Origin: Hyphomicrobium_B sp001006785
GTDB taxonomy: Bacteria > Pseudomonadota > Alphaproteobacteria > Rhizobiales > Hyphomicrobiaceae
Reading direction: 5' to 3'
Assembly (NCBI RefSeq): GCF_001006785.1
Contig: NZ_CDHO01000003.1
Span: 1,364,001-1,428,000, forward strand
Length of the DNA: 64,000 nucleotides
The position numbers and the translations under genes are program-made. Below, one piece after another: positions 32,416 through 40,634 of this stretch (position 1 is its first letter; every line of letters begins with the position of its first letter). A model generated the notes under the pieces. The model saw only the letters and a program-made list of their open reading frames with translations. It was not told the origin of the DNA and searched no databases.

Positions 32416-35400
32416 TCGGCCGCCTGATCGCCTGGTCGGCGAAGAACCTGATGCTGGTGTTCATCGCCACCGCCTTCGCGGTGGTGGCGGGGGTGTGGGC
32501 GGTGAAAACCTTGCCCCTCGACGCCATCCCCGACCTCTCCGACACCCAGGTTATCGTCTACACCGAGTTCCCCGGCCAGTCGCCGCAGGTGGTGGAGGAC
32601 CAGGTCACCTATCCGCTGACCACCTCGATGCTCACCGTGCCGCGCTCCAAGGTGGTGCGCGGCTTCTCGTTCTTCGGCGTGTCCTTCGTCTACATCATCT
32701 TCGAAGACGGCACCGACATCTATTGGGCGCGCTCGCGCGTATTGGAATACTTGAGCGCCGCCGCCAAGCGCTTGCCGACCGGCGTGACGCCGACCCTCGG
32801 CCCCGACGCCAGCGGCGTGGGCTGGGTCTACCAATACGCCTTGCAGGCGCCCAACAAATCCCTCGCCGACCTGCGCTCCATGCAGGATTGGGACGTCCGC
32901 TTCGGGCTGTCTAAAGCCGAGGGCGTGGCGGAAGTCGCCAGCGTCGGCGGCTTCGTCAAGCAGTACAACGTCATCGTCGACCCGAGCCGCCTGCGCAGCC
33001 TCGACATCCCGCTGGACAAGATCCGCGACGTCATCCGGGGCAACAACATGGACGTCGGCGGCCGCACGCTGGAGCTGTCCGAGCACGAGTTCATGGTGCG
33101 CGGCCGCGGCTACCTCAAGGGCGTGGGCGACCTCGAGAACATCGTGGTCAAGGCCGACGGCGGCGCGCCGGTCCTCTTGAAAGACGTTGCGCGTGTGGAA
33201 TTGGCCGGCGACGAACGGCGCGGCATCGCCGAACTCAACGGCGAAGGCGAAGTGGCCAGCGGCATCGCCCTGCAGCGCTCGGGCGCCAATGCGCTGACCG
33301 TCATCGACAACGTCAAGGACCGGCTGAAGGAGATCATGCCGTCGCTGCCGGCGGGCACGCAGATCCTGCCCGTCTACGACCGTTCGCAGCTCATCGAGCG
33401 CGCCATCGAAACCCTCAAGCACACGCTGTTTGAGGAAAGCGTGGTGGTGGCGCTGGTGTGCATCATCTTCCTGCTGCACTTCAGGAGCGCGCTGGTCGCC
33501 ATCCTGATGCTGCCGGTCGGCATCCTGATGGCGTTCACTGCCATGAAGGCGCTCGGCCTCGGCTCCAACATCATGAGCCTCGGCGGCATCGCCATCGCCA
33601 TCGGCGCGATGATCGACGCCGCCATCGTGATGATCGAGAACGCCCACAAGCACCTGGAGCGCGCACCCAAAGGCAAACCGCGCCTCCAGATCCTGGTGGA
33701 CGCGGCGGCGGAGGTGGGTCCGGCGTTGTTCTTCTCGCTGTTGGTGATCACCGTGTCGTTCCTGCCGATCTTCACGCTGGAGTCGCAGGAAGGGCGGTTG
33801 TTCGGGCCGCTGGCCTTCACCAAGACCTTCGCCATGGCCTCGGCCGCGCTGCTGTCGGTGACGCTGGTGCCGGCGCTGATGGTGATTTTCGTGCGCGGGC
33901 GGATCATCCCCGAGGAGAAGAACCCCATCAACAAGGCGCTCATCGCCGTCTACCGACCGGTGATCAAGGGCGTGCTCAGGGCGAAGACGCTGACCATCGT
34001 GCTCGCGGCGCTGATCCTCGCGGTGTCCGTGTGGCCGGTGACCAAGGTCGGCAGCGAGTTCATGCCCAACCTCAACGAAGGCACGCTGCTGTTCATGCCG
34101 ACCACGCTGCCGGGCATCTCGATCACCAAGTCGGCGGAGCTGCTGCAGACCCAGGACCGCATCATCAAGTCGTTCCCCGAGGTGGCGTCGGTCTATGGCA
34201 AGGCCGGGCGCGCACAGACCGCCACAGACCCGGCGCCGACCGAGATGTTCGAGACGGTGGTCAACCTCAAGCCCAAGGAGGACTGGCGCCCCGGCGTGAC
34301 CGTCGACAGCCTGGTCGCCGAAATGGACAAGGCGCTGCAGTTCCCCGGGGTCTCCAACGCCTGGACCATGCCGATCAAGGCCCGCATCGACATGCTGTCC
34401 ACCGGCATCCGGACGCCGGTGGGCATCAAGGTGATTGGTACCGACCTCACCGCCATGGATGGCGTCGCCCGCCAGGTCGAAACCGTCCTCAAAACCGTCC
34501 CAGGCACCTCCAGCGCCTATGCCGAACGGGTGATGGGCGGCTATTACCTCGAGATCGTCCCCAACCGCGAGCGTCTGGCGCGCTACGGCCTGATGGTCTC
34601 GGACGTGCAGGACGTCATCTCGATGGCGCTCGGCGCCGAGCCGATCACCACCACCGTCGAAGGCCGCGAACGGTATACGGTCGCCTTGCGCTATCCGCGT
34701 GATCTCCGCTCGGACCCGCAGGCCATCGCCAAGGACGTGGTGGTCTCCTTGCCCGGCGGCGGCACGGTGCCGTTGGGCGAGGTCGCCGACATCCGGCTGA
34801 CCCAAGGCCCGACCACCATCCGCACCGAGAACGCCAAGCTCGCGACCTACGTCTACGTCGACATCCGCGACCGCGATTTGGGCGGCTACATCGCCGACGC
34901 CAAGAAGGCGGTGGAGGCGCAGGTGAAGCTGCCGCCGGGAACCTACCTCGTGTGGTCGGGTCAGTTCGAGTACCTGGAACGGGCGGAAGCGCGCCTGCAG
35001 ATGGTCGTCCCGGTGACGCTGATGATCATCTTCCTGCTGCTCTACCTCAACTTCCAGCGCCTGACCGAGACCCTGATCGTCATGCTGTCGCTGCCGTTCG
35101 CGCTGGTGGGCGGCTTCTGGCTGATGTGGTGGCTGGGGTTCAACCTCTCGGTCGCGGTGGCGGTGGGCTTCATCGCGCTGGCCGGCGTTGCCGCCGAAAC
35201 CGGCGTGGTGATGCTCATCTACCTCGACCACGCCTCGCGCGAGGTCCAGGCCGAGTGCCTGCTTGAAGGTCGGCCGTTCACGCGGGAGGACCTCTACCGG
35301 TCCATCATGGTCGGCGCGGTGGAGCGCGTCCGGCCGAAGATGATGACGGTGGTGGCTATCATGGCGGGTCTCTTGCCCATCATGTGGAGCACCGGCACCG

Positions 35401-35570
35401 GCTCCGAGGTGATGCAGCGCATCGCCGTGCCGATGATCGGCGGCATGGTCTCGTCCACGCTGCTGACGCTCATCGTCATCCCCGCCATCTACGGCTTGGT
35501 GAAAGGCTGGCGGCTTCCGGCCAAGGCGGCGGTCCGCACCCACCGGCTTGAAGCGGAGCACCGGCCATGA
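32412..35570 (+). CDS. cusA: CusA/SilA-type heavy-metal RND efflux pump
   Basis: A 1052-residue inner-membrane proton-driven exporter of the HME-RND family. It has 12 membrane helices in two halves, with the helix-4 Asp/ion-relay region GGIAIAIGAMIDAAIVMIEN (about residues 395-415). It has the methionine-containing cleft motifs TEMFET and IDMLSTGI. The third Met expected in ARYGM-type segments appears shifted by one residue (ARYGLMVSD). It moves Cu(I)/Ag(I) from periplasm to outside, together with the CusB protein and an outer-membrane factor; the best local candidate for the last is the TolC-type gene at 42036. Confidence 0.95.
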   Translation: MIGRLIAWSAKNLMLVFIATAFAVVAGVWAVKTLPLDAIPDLSDTQVIVYTEFPGQSPQVVEDQVTYPLTTSMLTVPRSKVVRGFSFFGVSFVYIIFEDGTDIYWARSRVLEYLSAAAKRLPTGVTPTLGPDASGVGWVYQYALQAPNKSLADLRSMQDWDVRFGLSKAEGVAEVASVGGFVKQYNVIVDPSRLRSLDIPLDKIRDVIRGNNMDVGGRTLELSEHEFMVRGRGYLKGVGDLENIVVKADGGAPVLLKDVARVELAGDERRGIAELNGEGEVASGIALQRSGANALTVIDNVKDRLKEIMPSLPAGTQILPVYDRSQLIERAIETLKHTLFEESVVVALVCIIFLLHFRSALVAILMLPVGILMAFTAMKALGLGSNIMSLGGIAIAIGAMIDAAIVMIENAHKHLERAPKGKPRLQILVDAAAEVGPALFFSLLVITVSFLPIFTLESQEGRLFGPLAFTKTFAMASAALLSVTLVPALMVIFVRGRIIPEEKNPINKALIAVYRPVIKGVLRAKTLTIVLAALILAVSVWPVTKVGSEFMPNLNEGTLLFMPTTLPGISITKSAELLQTQDRIIKSFPEVASVYGKAGRAQTATDPAPTEMFETVVNLKPKEDWRPGVTVDSLVAEMDKALQFPGVSNAWTMPIKARIDMLSTGIRTPVGIKVIGTDLTAMDGVARQVETVLKTVPGTSSAYAERVMGGYYLEIVPNRERLARYGLMVSDVQDVISMALGAEPITTTVEGRERYTVALRYPRDLRSDPQAIAKDVVVSLPGGGTVPLGEVADIRLTQGPTTIRTENAKLATYVYVDIRDRDLGGYIADAKKAVEAQVKLPPGTYLVWSGQFEYLERAEARLQMVVPVTLMIIFLLLYLNFQRLTETLIVMLSLPFALVGGFWLMWWLGFNLSVAVAVGFIALAGVAAETGVVMLIYLDHASREVQAECLLEGRPFTREDLYRSIMVGAVERVRPKMMTVVAIMAGLLPIMWSTGTGSEVMQRIAVPMIGGMVSSTLLTLIVIPAIYGLVKGWRLPAKAAVRTHRLEAEHRP

Positions 35571-35686
35571 TGGGCGGCGGCATGAACGGCATGATGTGGG
35601 CCATGGACATCCTGGGCCTGTTGCTCCTCGCGGCGCTGGTGCTCGGCATCGCCGCGTTGGGCAAATATCTCTTTGCGCGGAAGTGA
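35567..35686 (+). CDS. Very small Met-rich membrane protein after cusA
   Basis: A 39-residue protein whose ATG overlaps the cusA stop (ATGA). It begins MMGGGMNGMMWAMDILGLLL and has one membrane helix ending in KYLFARK. Seven methionines lie in the first 13 residues, facing the periplasm if the basic end is inside. This suggests a small copper/silver-handling subunit of the pump (inference). Confidence 0.6.
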   Translation: MMGGGMNGMMWAMDILGLLLLAALVLGIAALGKYLFARK

Positions 35687-35693
35687 TGGGCAT

Positions 35694-36032
35694 ATGCAGA
35701 TGATACGCACGCTGATCATCGTGGTGCTGGCGCTGGCCTCGGCTTTCGCGCCAGTCGCGGGCGCCGCCATGGCCAAACCCTGCACGATGGCCACCGAGAT
35801 GCGCGCGGGCAGCCCGACTGAATGCCCGTGCCACAGCGCGATGAAGGATTGCGCCTCGCTGCCGCAATGCCGGACTTCCGCCGGTTGCGCCAGCCAGTGC
35901 TTCACGGCTGGCGCTTGGCTGCCGACGGAGAGCGCCTTCACAGGCTCGGCGGTATCCCGTGAGCGGAGCATCTACGAGGCCCGTTTCACGTCGCTGATGC
36001 TTAAGCCGCCCGCCCCGCCCCCACGAGGATAG
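35694..36032 (+). CDS. Cys-rich periplasmic protein (copper operon, paralogue)
   Basis: A 112-residue protein with a signal peptide (MQMIRTLIIVVLALASAFAP) and a cysteine cluster (CPCHSAMKDC, CRTSAGCASQCF), followed by a Pro-rich tail. It follows the small Met-rich protein by 7 bases. The pattern resembles the protein at 30067-30447, placing one copy at each end of the cusBA genes. Probable metal-binding role. Confidence 0.55.
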   Translation: MQMIRTLIIVVLALASAFAPVAGAAMAKPCTMATEMRAGSPTECPCHSAMKDCASLPQCRTSAGCASQCFTAGAWLPTESAFTGSAVSRERSIYEARFTSLMLKPPAPPPRG

Positions 36033-36161
36033 CCGCGCGTCGCACCACAGGTGCCGCGCGCTCGGGACACGTTTCAGAACCGGACGGCCTGCACGTTGCG
36101 ACTCTGCGGAGCACCCGGCGGAGCCGTCATCCAAAACCTTCAATTCAAAGGACTACCAACC

Positions 36162-36395
36162 ATGAAGATCCTCTCGAAAGCCGCCGTCGCGGCCGTTGCC
36201 CTAGTTGCCAGTTCGCTAGCCAGCCAGGCGAACGCGGAGACCACCGTGCGCTTCATGCCCAAGGGCGGCGTTCCGTACACCTACACGGTGCGACCGGAAC
36301 AGCAGAAGGTCGCCGCGCGGCCGGTGCACTACCGGCATGTCGCCAAGGGCTACGTCAATGTGAAGACGGCCAACAAGGCGGACGTCGCGCACTAA
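36162..36395 (+). CDS. Small exported protein
   Basis: A 77-residue protein with a clear signal peptide (KILSKAAVAAVALVASSLAS, cleaved near ANA). A short mature part of about 53 residues has several Tyr, His and Val residues (PVHYRHVAKGYVNV). No known family. Confidence 0.55.
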   Translation: MKILSKAAVAAVALVASSLASQANAETTVRFMPKGGVPYTYTVRPEQQKVAARPVHYRHVAKGYVNVKTANKADVAH

Positions 36396-36573
36396 CGCGA
36401 GCTCAGGTGCGTCGGTCGGTGTCCGGCCGGCGCATTTGCTCTGGGCGAGCGAGGAATGAACGGGGGGGAGCTCGGCTTCTGCTACAGGCCTAGCGGATGC
36501 AAGTTGGAGCCTATTTAATACATCACCCACCGGGATCTGGATGAGAATGCGCCGTGAACTAGGAGTAACCGCC

Positions 36574-36789
36574 ATGATCAAGCTTCAATCGACGGTCACA
36601 TGCCCCGAGTGCGGTCATCAATCGGCGCAGACCATGCCCGAGGACGCCTGCCAATACATTTACGTTTGCGAACGCTGCGGCGTGCAGCTCAAGCCCAAAA
36701 AAGGGGATTGCTGCGTTTATTGCTCGTATGGCGACGTACCATGTCCTCCCGTGCAGCAAGAACGGACCAGTTCCATGAGCAAGGAATGA
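36574..36789 (+). CDS. GDCCVxC-domain small zinc-ribbon-like protein
   Basis: A 71-residue protein with CPECGHQS and CERCGVQL, a four-Cys ribbon, then the signature GDCCVYCSYGDVPCPP. This GDCCVxC family is often linked to metal-resistance loci and includes selenoprotein forms; here the position is an ordinary Cys. Function unknown. AGGAG lies 8 bases before the ATG. Confidence 0.7.
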   Translation: MIKLQSTVTCPECGHQSAQTMPEDACQYIYVCERCGVQLKPKKGDCCVYCSYGDVPCPPVQQERTSSMSKE

Positions 36790-37004
36790 GCGGAAGCCGA
36801 GGCACTTTGCGGGGCAATCCCCGCGACGCGGCAACCACCATCTCCATCCGCTTGCGATCGTCAACTGATTTTGCTTCCTGGGCCCTCGGCGGGCCGCGCT
36901 AGATCGCGACGTTGAATTCAACCCGCTACAGCGCTAAACAGCTCACCTTCAAATTAGATCACTAGCGACACTGCGCGGGTTTATCCCCACGTTCGAGCGC
37001 CGGC

Positions 37005-37139
37005 ATGCCGGTCGCGGCAGGCGGCCTCTACCCCTTCTTCGGCGTGCTGCTGTCTCCGATCATCGCGGCGGCGGCGACGGCGTTGTCCTCGGTAAGCGTG
37101 GCAGGCAACGGCCTGCGGCTCAACCGGAGACGGCTTTGA
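37005..37139 (+). pseudogene. C-terminal remnant of a CopA-type copper P-type ATPase
   Basis: A 44-codon frame ending in RRRL. Its reading (VAAGGLYPFFGVLLSPIIAA, then ALSSVSVAGNGLRLNRR) matches the last membrane helices and tail of Cu(I)-exporting P-type ATPases. Nothing of the rest of the ATPase is present in the 215 bases before it. A full copA was probably lost by deletion during assembly of the cargo. The 36790-37004 stretch upstream holds no gene. Confidence 0.75.
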
Positions 37140-37230
37140 GGCGAAAGGGAGCATGCTTGACCGGGGACAATGTCCACCGGCATCCGCCCCGGCGTACTAG
37201 GTTGGACGGCGCTTGCAGGAGAAGAGGCCA

Positions 37231-37479
37231 ATGAACCACCGCGAACCGGCGCCCTTCCAAGGCAACCACCTCGTGATCTTGCTCACCGTTCTGGCTGCGG
37301 TGGCCTTGGCCGTTCTTTGGCCCGCGCACGGCGGCCATTTCCTGAACCTGCTACCGATCTTCCTTGTCTTGATGTGCCCGCTGATGCACCTCTTCATGCA
37401 TCACGGGCACCGGCATCATAAGGATGAGGCCAGGCCCAATAAGGCAACGGACGACATGGACGGCAAGGCTAAGCGCTGA
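37231..37479 (+). CDS. DUF2933 small membrane protein
   Basis: An 82-residue protein with two membrane segments (HLVILLTVLAAVALAVL and LLPIFLVLMCPLMHLFM) followed by a His-rich tail (HHGHRHHKDE). DUF2933 proteins are regular members of copper-resistance loci, and the CPLMH/His region may bind metal. The start at 37231 has AGAGG upstream. Its last 11 bases overlap the end of the oppositely directed oxidase gene. Confidence 0.8.
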   Translation: MNHREPAPFQGNHLVILLTVLAAVALAVLWPAHGGHFLNLLPIFLVLMCPLMHLFMHHGHRHHKDEARPNKATDDMDGKAKR

Positions 37480-39307
37480 CGTCGATCACCACCATCAGTC
37501 CACCGCCGCCGTTGGTCTCCGTGTTGTTGTTGGTGGTGTGGTGGCCGATGTGGCAGTGGATCAGCCACTTGCCAGGATTGCGCGCGGTCCAGATCACATC
37601 GTAGCGCTGTCCGGGCCCGAGGTTGACCGTGTCCGCCAGGTACCGTGCGGAGGCCGGGAGCGTCTCGCCGTCCCGCGCCACCACCAGAAACGGTCCGCCA
37701 TGGATGTGCATGGGATGGATGAAGCCGTTGCTTGATCCGATGAAGCGCACCTTGAGTGTTTCCCCGACGCGCATGTGGATCGTCTCGGTTGAGGGATAGG
37801 AGCGGCCGTTGATCGTGAAGTAGTTGGGCTGCGCGCCATCCATTGGCATGGCAGGATAGGTCAGGCCCTCGCGCATAAGCCACTCCTGCACCTGAAGCGT
37901 ATACTCGTGCGTCGCGTCGAGACTGGGATCGGGCGTCTGCGGATCGATGATGAAGGCGCCGTAGAGGCCAAGCGCCTGCTGCCGATCAACGTGGTCGTGG
38001 GAATGGTAGAAAAACGTGCCGGCCTGCCCGGCGCGGAACTCGTAATGGTAGACCCCGCCCTTTTCAATGGGGTCTTGCGTGACCTTGGCGGGTCCGTCCA
38101 TGGCATTGGGCAGGATTAGCCCATGCCAATGCACGCTCGTAGTCGTGGGCAAATGGTTGGTGACATTGATGCGGACCACGTCTCCCTGCCGCACGCGCAA
38201 AGTCGGCCCCGGCACCTGGCCGTTGAACGCATAGGCGTCGACCGCCACGCGCGGCAGGATCTGCCATTGGATCACCGCGGCATCGAGGTCGAATACCTTG
38301 ACCCCATTTTCGAGGCGGGGCTGAATCTCGCGCGCACCGTTGACATCCATGCCGAACTTGGCTGTGACCAGCCTCGGGTCGATTGCCGCCATGTCGCGCA
38401 TGGTGTCGGCTGAAGTATCCCGGTCCATAATCATACCCCGAGGCATGATGAGGTCTCCGACTTCGCGCGCGCTCAGCGACAGGTTGATCCAATTGGCCGG
38501 GGCGACGAGGCCTATCAGCAAAGCCACAAGCGACACGCCTGCCCACGCTGCCGTCTGCGGTGACGTGGCATCGCTTTCCATGTGATGATGTTCGCCTCCC
38601 GCCGCATCACCGTGCCGAGGTCCGTGACCGCCATGTTGCTGAGTGCGCACGGTCATGAGACCGTGCTTGAGGCGGAACGCTACCATCCAGATATTCGCCG
38701 GGTAGGCCACCGCGAAGCCCACAGTGACCCCAAGGGACATCACGCCCCAGAACAGCAGCTCCGTGGGATCCATCGCCCGCATGTCCCGCCCCATCATGAG
38801 GAAGCTCATCACGGGAGCCATGCCGGCCATCATGAAGTTCATGCTGATGAATTCGGGAAGGAAGCTGCGTTTCAGGTTTTCGAGATAGGTGCCGCCCATC
38901 ATGCTCATCATGAAAAGCGACTGGAAGATGAAGAGCCCGAAAGCGAATCCCGCAAGATACTCGATGATGAGGTCGAGCCACATGGGCAAGCCGAGGGTGG
39001 CAGTCACCACGGCGGCAAGGATGATGCCCGTGGCGTCCCCGGCGACGCAGTGGATCGCAGAGCCGATACCCTGCTTCCACAATGGCCGCGTGAACTCCTC
39101 ATGGGTTCCGGGCTGAGGTTCCTTGTCGGCGATCACGTAGAGCAGAAGCCCCAGCGGTCCCATGTACAGCGTGACGAGCACGAAGCCCCATTTCATGACC
39201 GCCGGTTCGGGATTGCCACGGAACTGGTCGAGGGCGACGTAGAGGGCGGACAGACCGGCGAGGAACAACCAGCCAGCCACGAAATAATCGATCGGTTGGA
39301 CAAACAT
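37469..39307 (-). CDS. DUF4396 membrane domain fused to a multicopper oxidase
   Basis: A 612-residue fusion. The first 220 residues are a DUF4396-type membrane domain with about five to six helices and many Met residues (FQSLFMMSMMGG, MNFMMAGMAPVMSFLMMGRD). A His-rich linker (GGHGPRHGDAAGGEHHH) and another helix follow. From about residue 330, the cupredoxin domains of a multicopper oxidase carry the copper motifs VHWHGLILPN, YHSHDHVD, HPMHIHGG and HCHIGHH. It probably oxidises Cu(I) at the outer face of the membrane. Last gene of the minus-strand copper operon. Confidence 0.85.
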   Translation of the reverse strand: MFVQPIDYFVAGWLFLAGLSALYVALDQFRGNPEPAVMKWGFVLVTLYMGPLGLLLYVIADKEPQPGTHEEFTRPLWKQGIGSAIHCVAGDATGIILAAVVTATLGLPMWLDLIIEYLAGFAFGLFIFQSLFMMSMMGGTYLENLKRSFLPEFISMNFMMAGMAPVMSFLMMGRDMRAMDPTELLFWGVMSLGVTVGFAVAYPANIWMVAFRLKHGLMTVRTQQHGGHGPRHGDAAGGEHHHMESDATSPQTAAWAGVSLVALLIGLVAPANWINLSLSAREVGDLIMPRGMIMDRDTSADTMRDMAAIDPRLVTAKFGMDVNGAREIQPRLENGVKVFDLDAAVIQWQILPRVAVDAYAFNGQVPGPTLRVRQGDVVRINVTNHLPTTTSVHWHGLILPNAMDGPAKVTQDPIEKGGVYHYEFRAGQAGTFFYHSHDHVDRQQALGLYGAFIIDPQTPDPSLDATHEYTLQVQEWLMREGLTYPAMPMDGAQPNYFTINGRSYPSTETIHMRVGETLKVRFIGSSNGFIHPMHIHGGPFLVVARDGETLPASARYLADTVNLGPGQRYDVIWTARNPGKWLIHCHIGHHTTNNNTETNGGGGLMVVIDVSA

Positions 39308-39374
39308 GGGTTTCCCGTGTGCTGTGAAGCTTGCAGATGGCGCTTACAACCCGGCAAAGTGGTTTGAACAGAAT

Positions 39375-39659
39375 TCACCGTTGATGTTTGCGGTGATCCG
39401 GCCCCCAATTGCCGTCGTGCCTCTTCCTATCGTGCGGGCTCACCGCCGGTTCACCGGTTTTTCGCGTGTAACATACCGCGAAGCGTCCCTCATTGTTGTG
39501 GCAGTGACGGTATGCCCGCGTATCGACGCGTTGAAAGGCTGCTTCGCCCGGCATGTTACCTCGAGGCAGCGGCATAGCCGCCGCGCCGTTGGAAGCCACG
39601 TTCAGCATAGCAAGCATCAGGCCTGTGCCACGCGCCATTGTTCTAGTTTTGCAAGTCAT
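39375..39659 (-). CDS. Possible small exported protein
   Basis: A 94-codon frame with a signal-like start (RGTGLMLAMLNVASNGAAA) and a polar mature part with Cys and His (YRHCHNNEGRFAVCYTRK). GAGGA precedes the ATG. It lies in the 440-base gap between the oxidase fusion and the CusF-like gene, which otherwise holds nothing recognisable. Coding status uncertain. Confidence 0.4.
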   Translation of the reverse strand: MTCKTRTMARGTGLMLAMLNVASNGAAAMPLPRGNMPGEAAFQRVDTRAYRHCHNNEGRFAVCYTRKTGEPAVSPHDRKRHDGNWGPDHRKHQR

Positions 39660-39747
39660 CGTTTAGTCCTCGCCAAGGAAACGGCGTCTAAGAAAATTGT
39701 ACGATTAGCGGACGGCCTACGGGGGACGGAGGCCGCCCGCCGCGCGG

Positions 39748-40059
39748 TCACTTGGCCTTTTCGACTTTCATGACCGTGATCTGCCCGTTGACCTTGTCAG
39801 CGCTGAACTTGATCTTCTCGCCGGGCTTCACATCCTTCAGCATCGCGGGGTCGCTGGCTTTGAACACCATCGTCATCGCACCCATGTCGAGATTGGTGAT
39901 GGCGTCGTGCTTGATGGTCATCTTGCCGGCGGACTCGTCCACCTTCTTCACTTCGCCATTGATCATCGGCAGTGAGTTGGCGTCCTCGGCGATGGCCAAT
40001 GGGCTGAGCGACATCAGCGCCAGGGCAGCGGCAAGCAGGCTGGTAGTGGGTCGTTTCAT
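39748..40059 (-). CDS. CusF-like periplasmic copper-binding protein
   Basis: A 103-residue protein with a signal peptide (ending SPLAIAED) and a small beta-barrel with the CusF pattern GEVKKVDESAGKMTIKHD, then ITNLDMGAMTMVFKASDP. The His of IKHD and the Met residues of MGAMTM are the usual Cu(I)/Ag(I) ligands; the Trp of E. coli CusF is not in its usual place. It would hand metal to CusB/CusA. Confidence 0.9.
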   Translation of the reverse strand: MKRPTTSLLAAALALMSLSPLAIAEDANSLPMINGEVKKVDESAGKMTIKHDAITNLDMGAMTMVFKASDPAMLKDVKPGEKIKFSADKVNGQITVMKVEKAK

Positions 40060-40107
40060 AGTTACAAACTCCTCATGCTGTTTGGTGGTGGTGGGATTGG
40101 GGCCGCG

Positions 40108-40614
40108 TCATTTGACGAGGACCTTCCCGTGCATCCCGGCCTCGTAGTGGCCGGGGATCAGGCAGGCGAATTCGAACTCGCCGGATTTTGTGAACCGCCA
40201 GAGGATTTCCTTCTGCTTCCCCGGTTCGACGGTTTGGGCATTTGGATCGTCGTGCTCCATCTCGGGGTTCTTCTGCATCTCGACCCGATGGCTGGCGTTC
40301 TGGGCCACCGACGCGAGGTGGAACTCGTGCTTGAGCGCTCCCGCATTGTGGATGATGAACTTGATCTGCTCACCGCGCTTCACGTCGATTTCAGCCGGGG
40401 AATAAATCATCGCCCCGTCCTTCTCCGACATGGTGACCTCCAGCACGCGGAATGGCCGCTTGGCATCGCCGGGCTCACCGGCGGCGAAATCGTCATCATC
40501 CTCGCCTTCATGCGCGATGGCGCTTGGCGCCACCGAGGGCAGAACGCCGAGATGCGTGACGGCGCCGAGTACGGCCATTGCCGCGAGGACCTGGTACTTA
40601 CGAAGCATGGACAT
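40108..40614 (-). CDS. Periplasmic cupredoxin (copper tolerance, CopI-like)
   Basis: A 168-residue protein with a signal peptide and an acidic N-terminal region (HEGEDDDDFAAGEPGD). The cupredoxin domain has the type 1 site: His in ALKHEFHLAS, then CLIPGHYEAGMHG giving Cys, His and Met at the C-terminus. It may bind or oxidise copper ions in the periplasm. It sits between the CusF-like and oxidase genes in one operon. Confidence 0.85.
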   Translation of the reverse strand: MSMLRKYQVLAAMAVLGAVTHLGVLPSVAPSAIAHEGEDDDDFAAGEPGDAKRPFRVLEVTMSEKDGAMIYSPAEIDVKRGEQIKFIIHNAGALKHEFHLASVAQNASHRVEMQKNPEMEHDDPNAQTVEPGKQKEILWRFTKSGEFEFACLIPGHYEAGMHGKVLVK

Positions 40615-40634
40615 CTTTTCTCCCTGTTGTTGAC

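Noticed and set aside
32220..36143. A 1307-codon open frame on the minus strand opposite cusA
   Set aside because: It is the antisense of the cusB-cusA genes; the high GC content removes stops. It is extremely His/Asp/Arg-rich with no domain.
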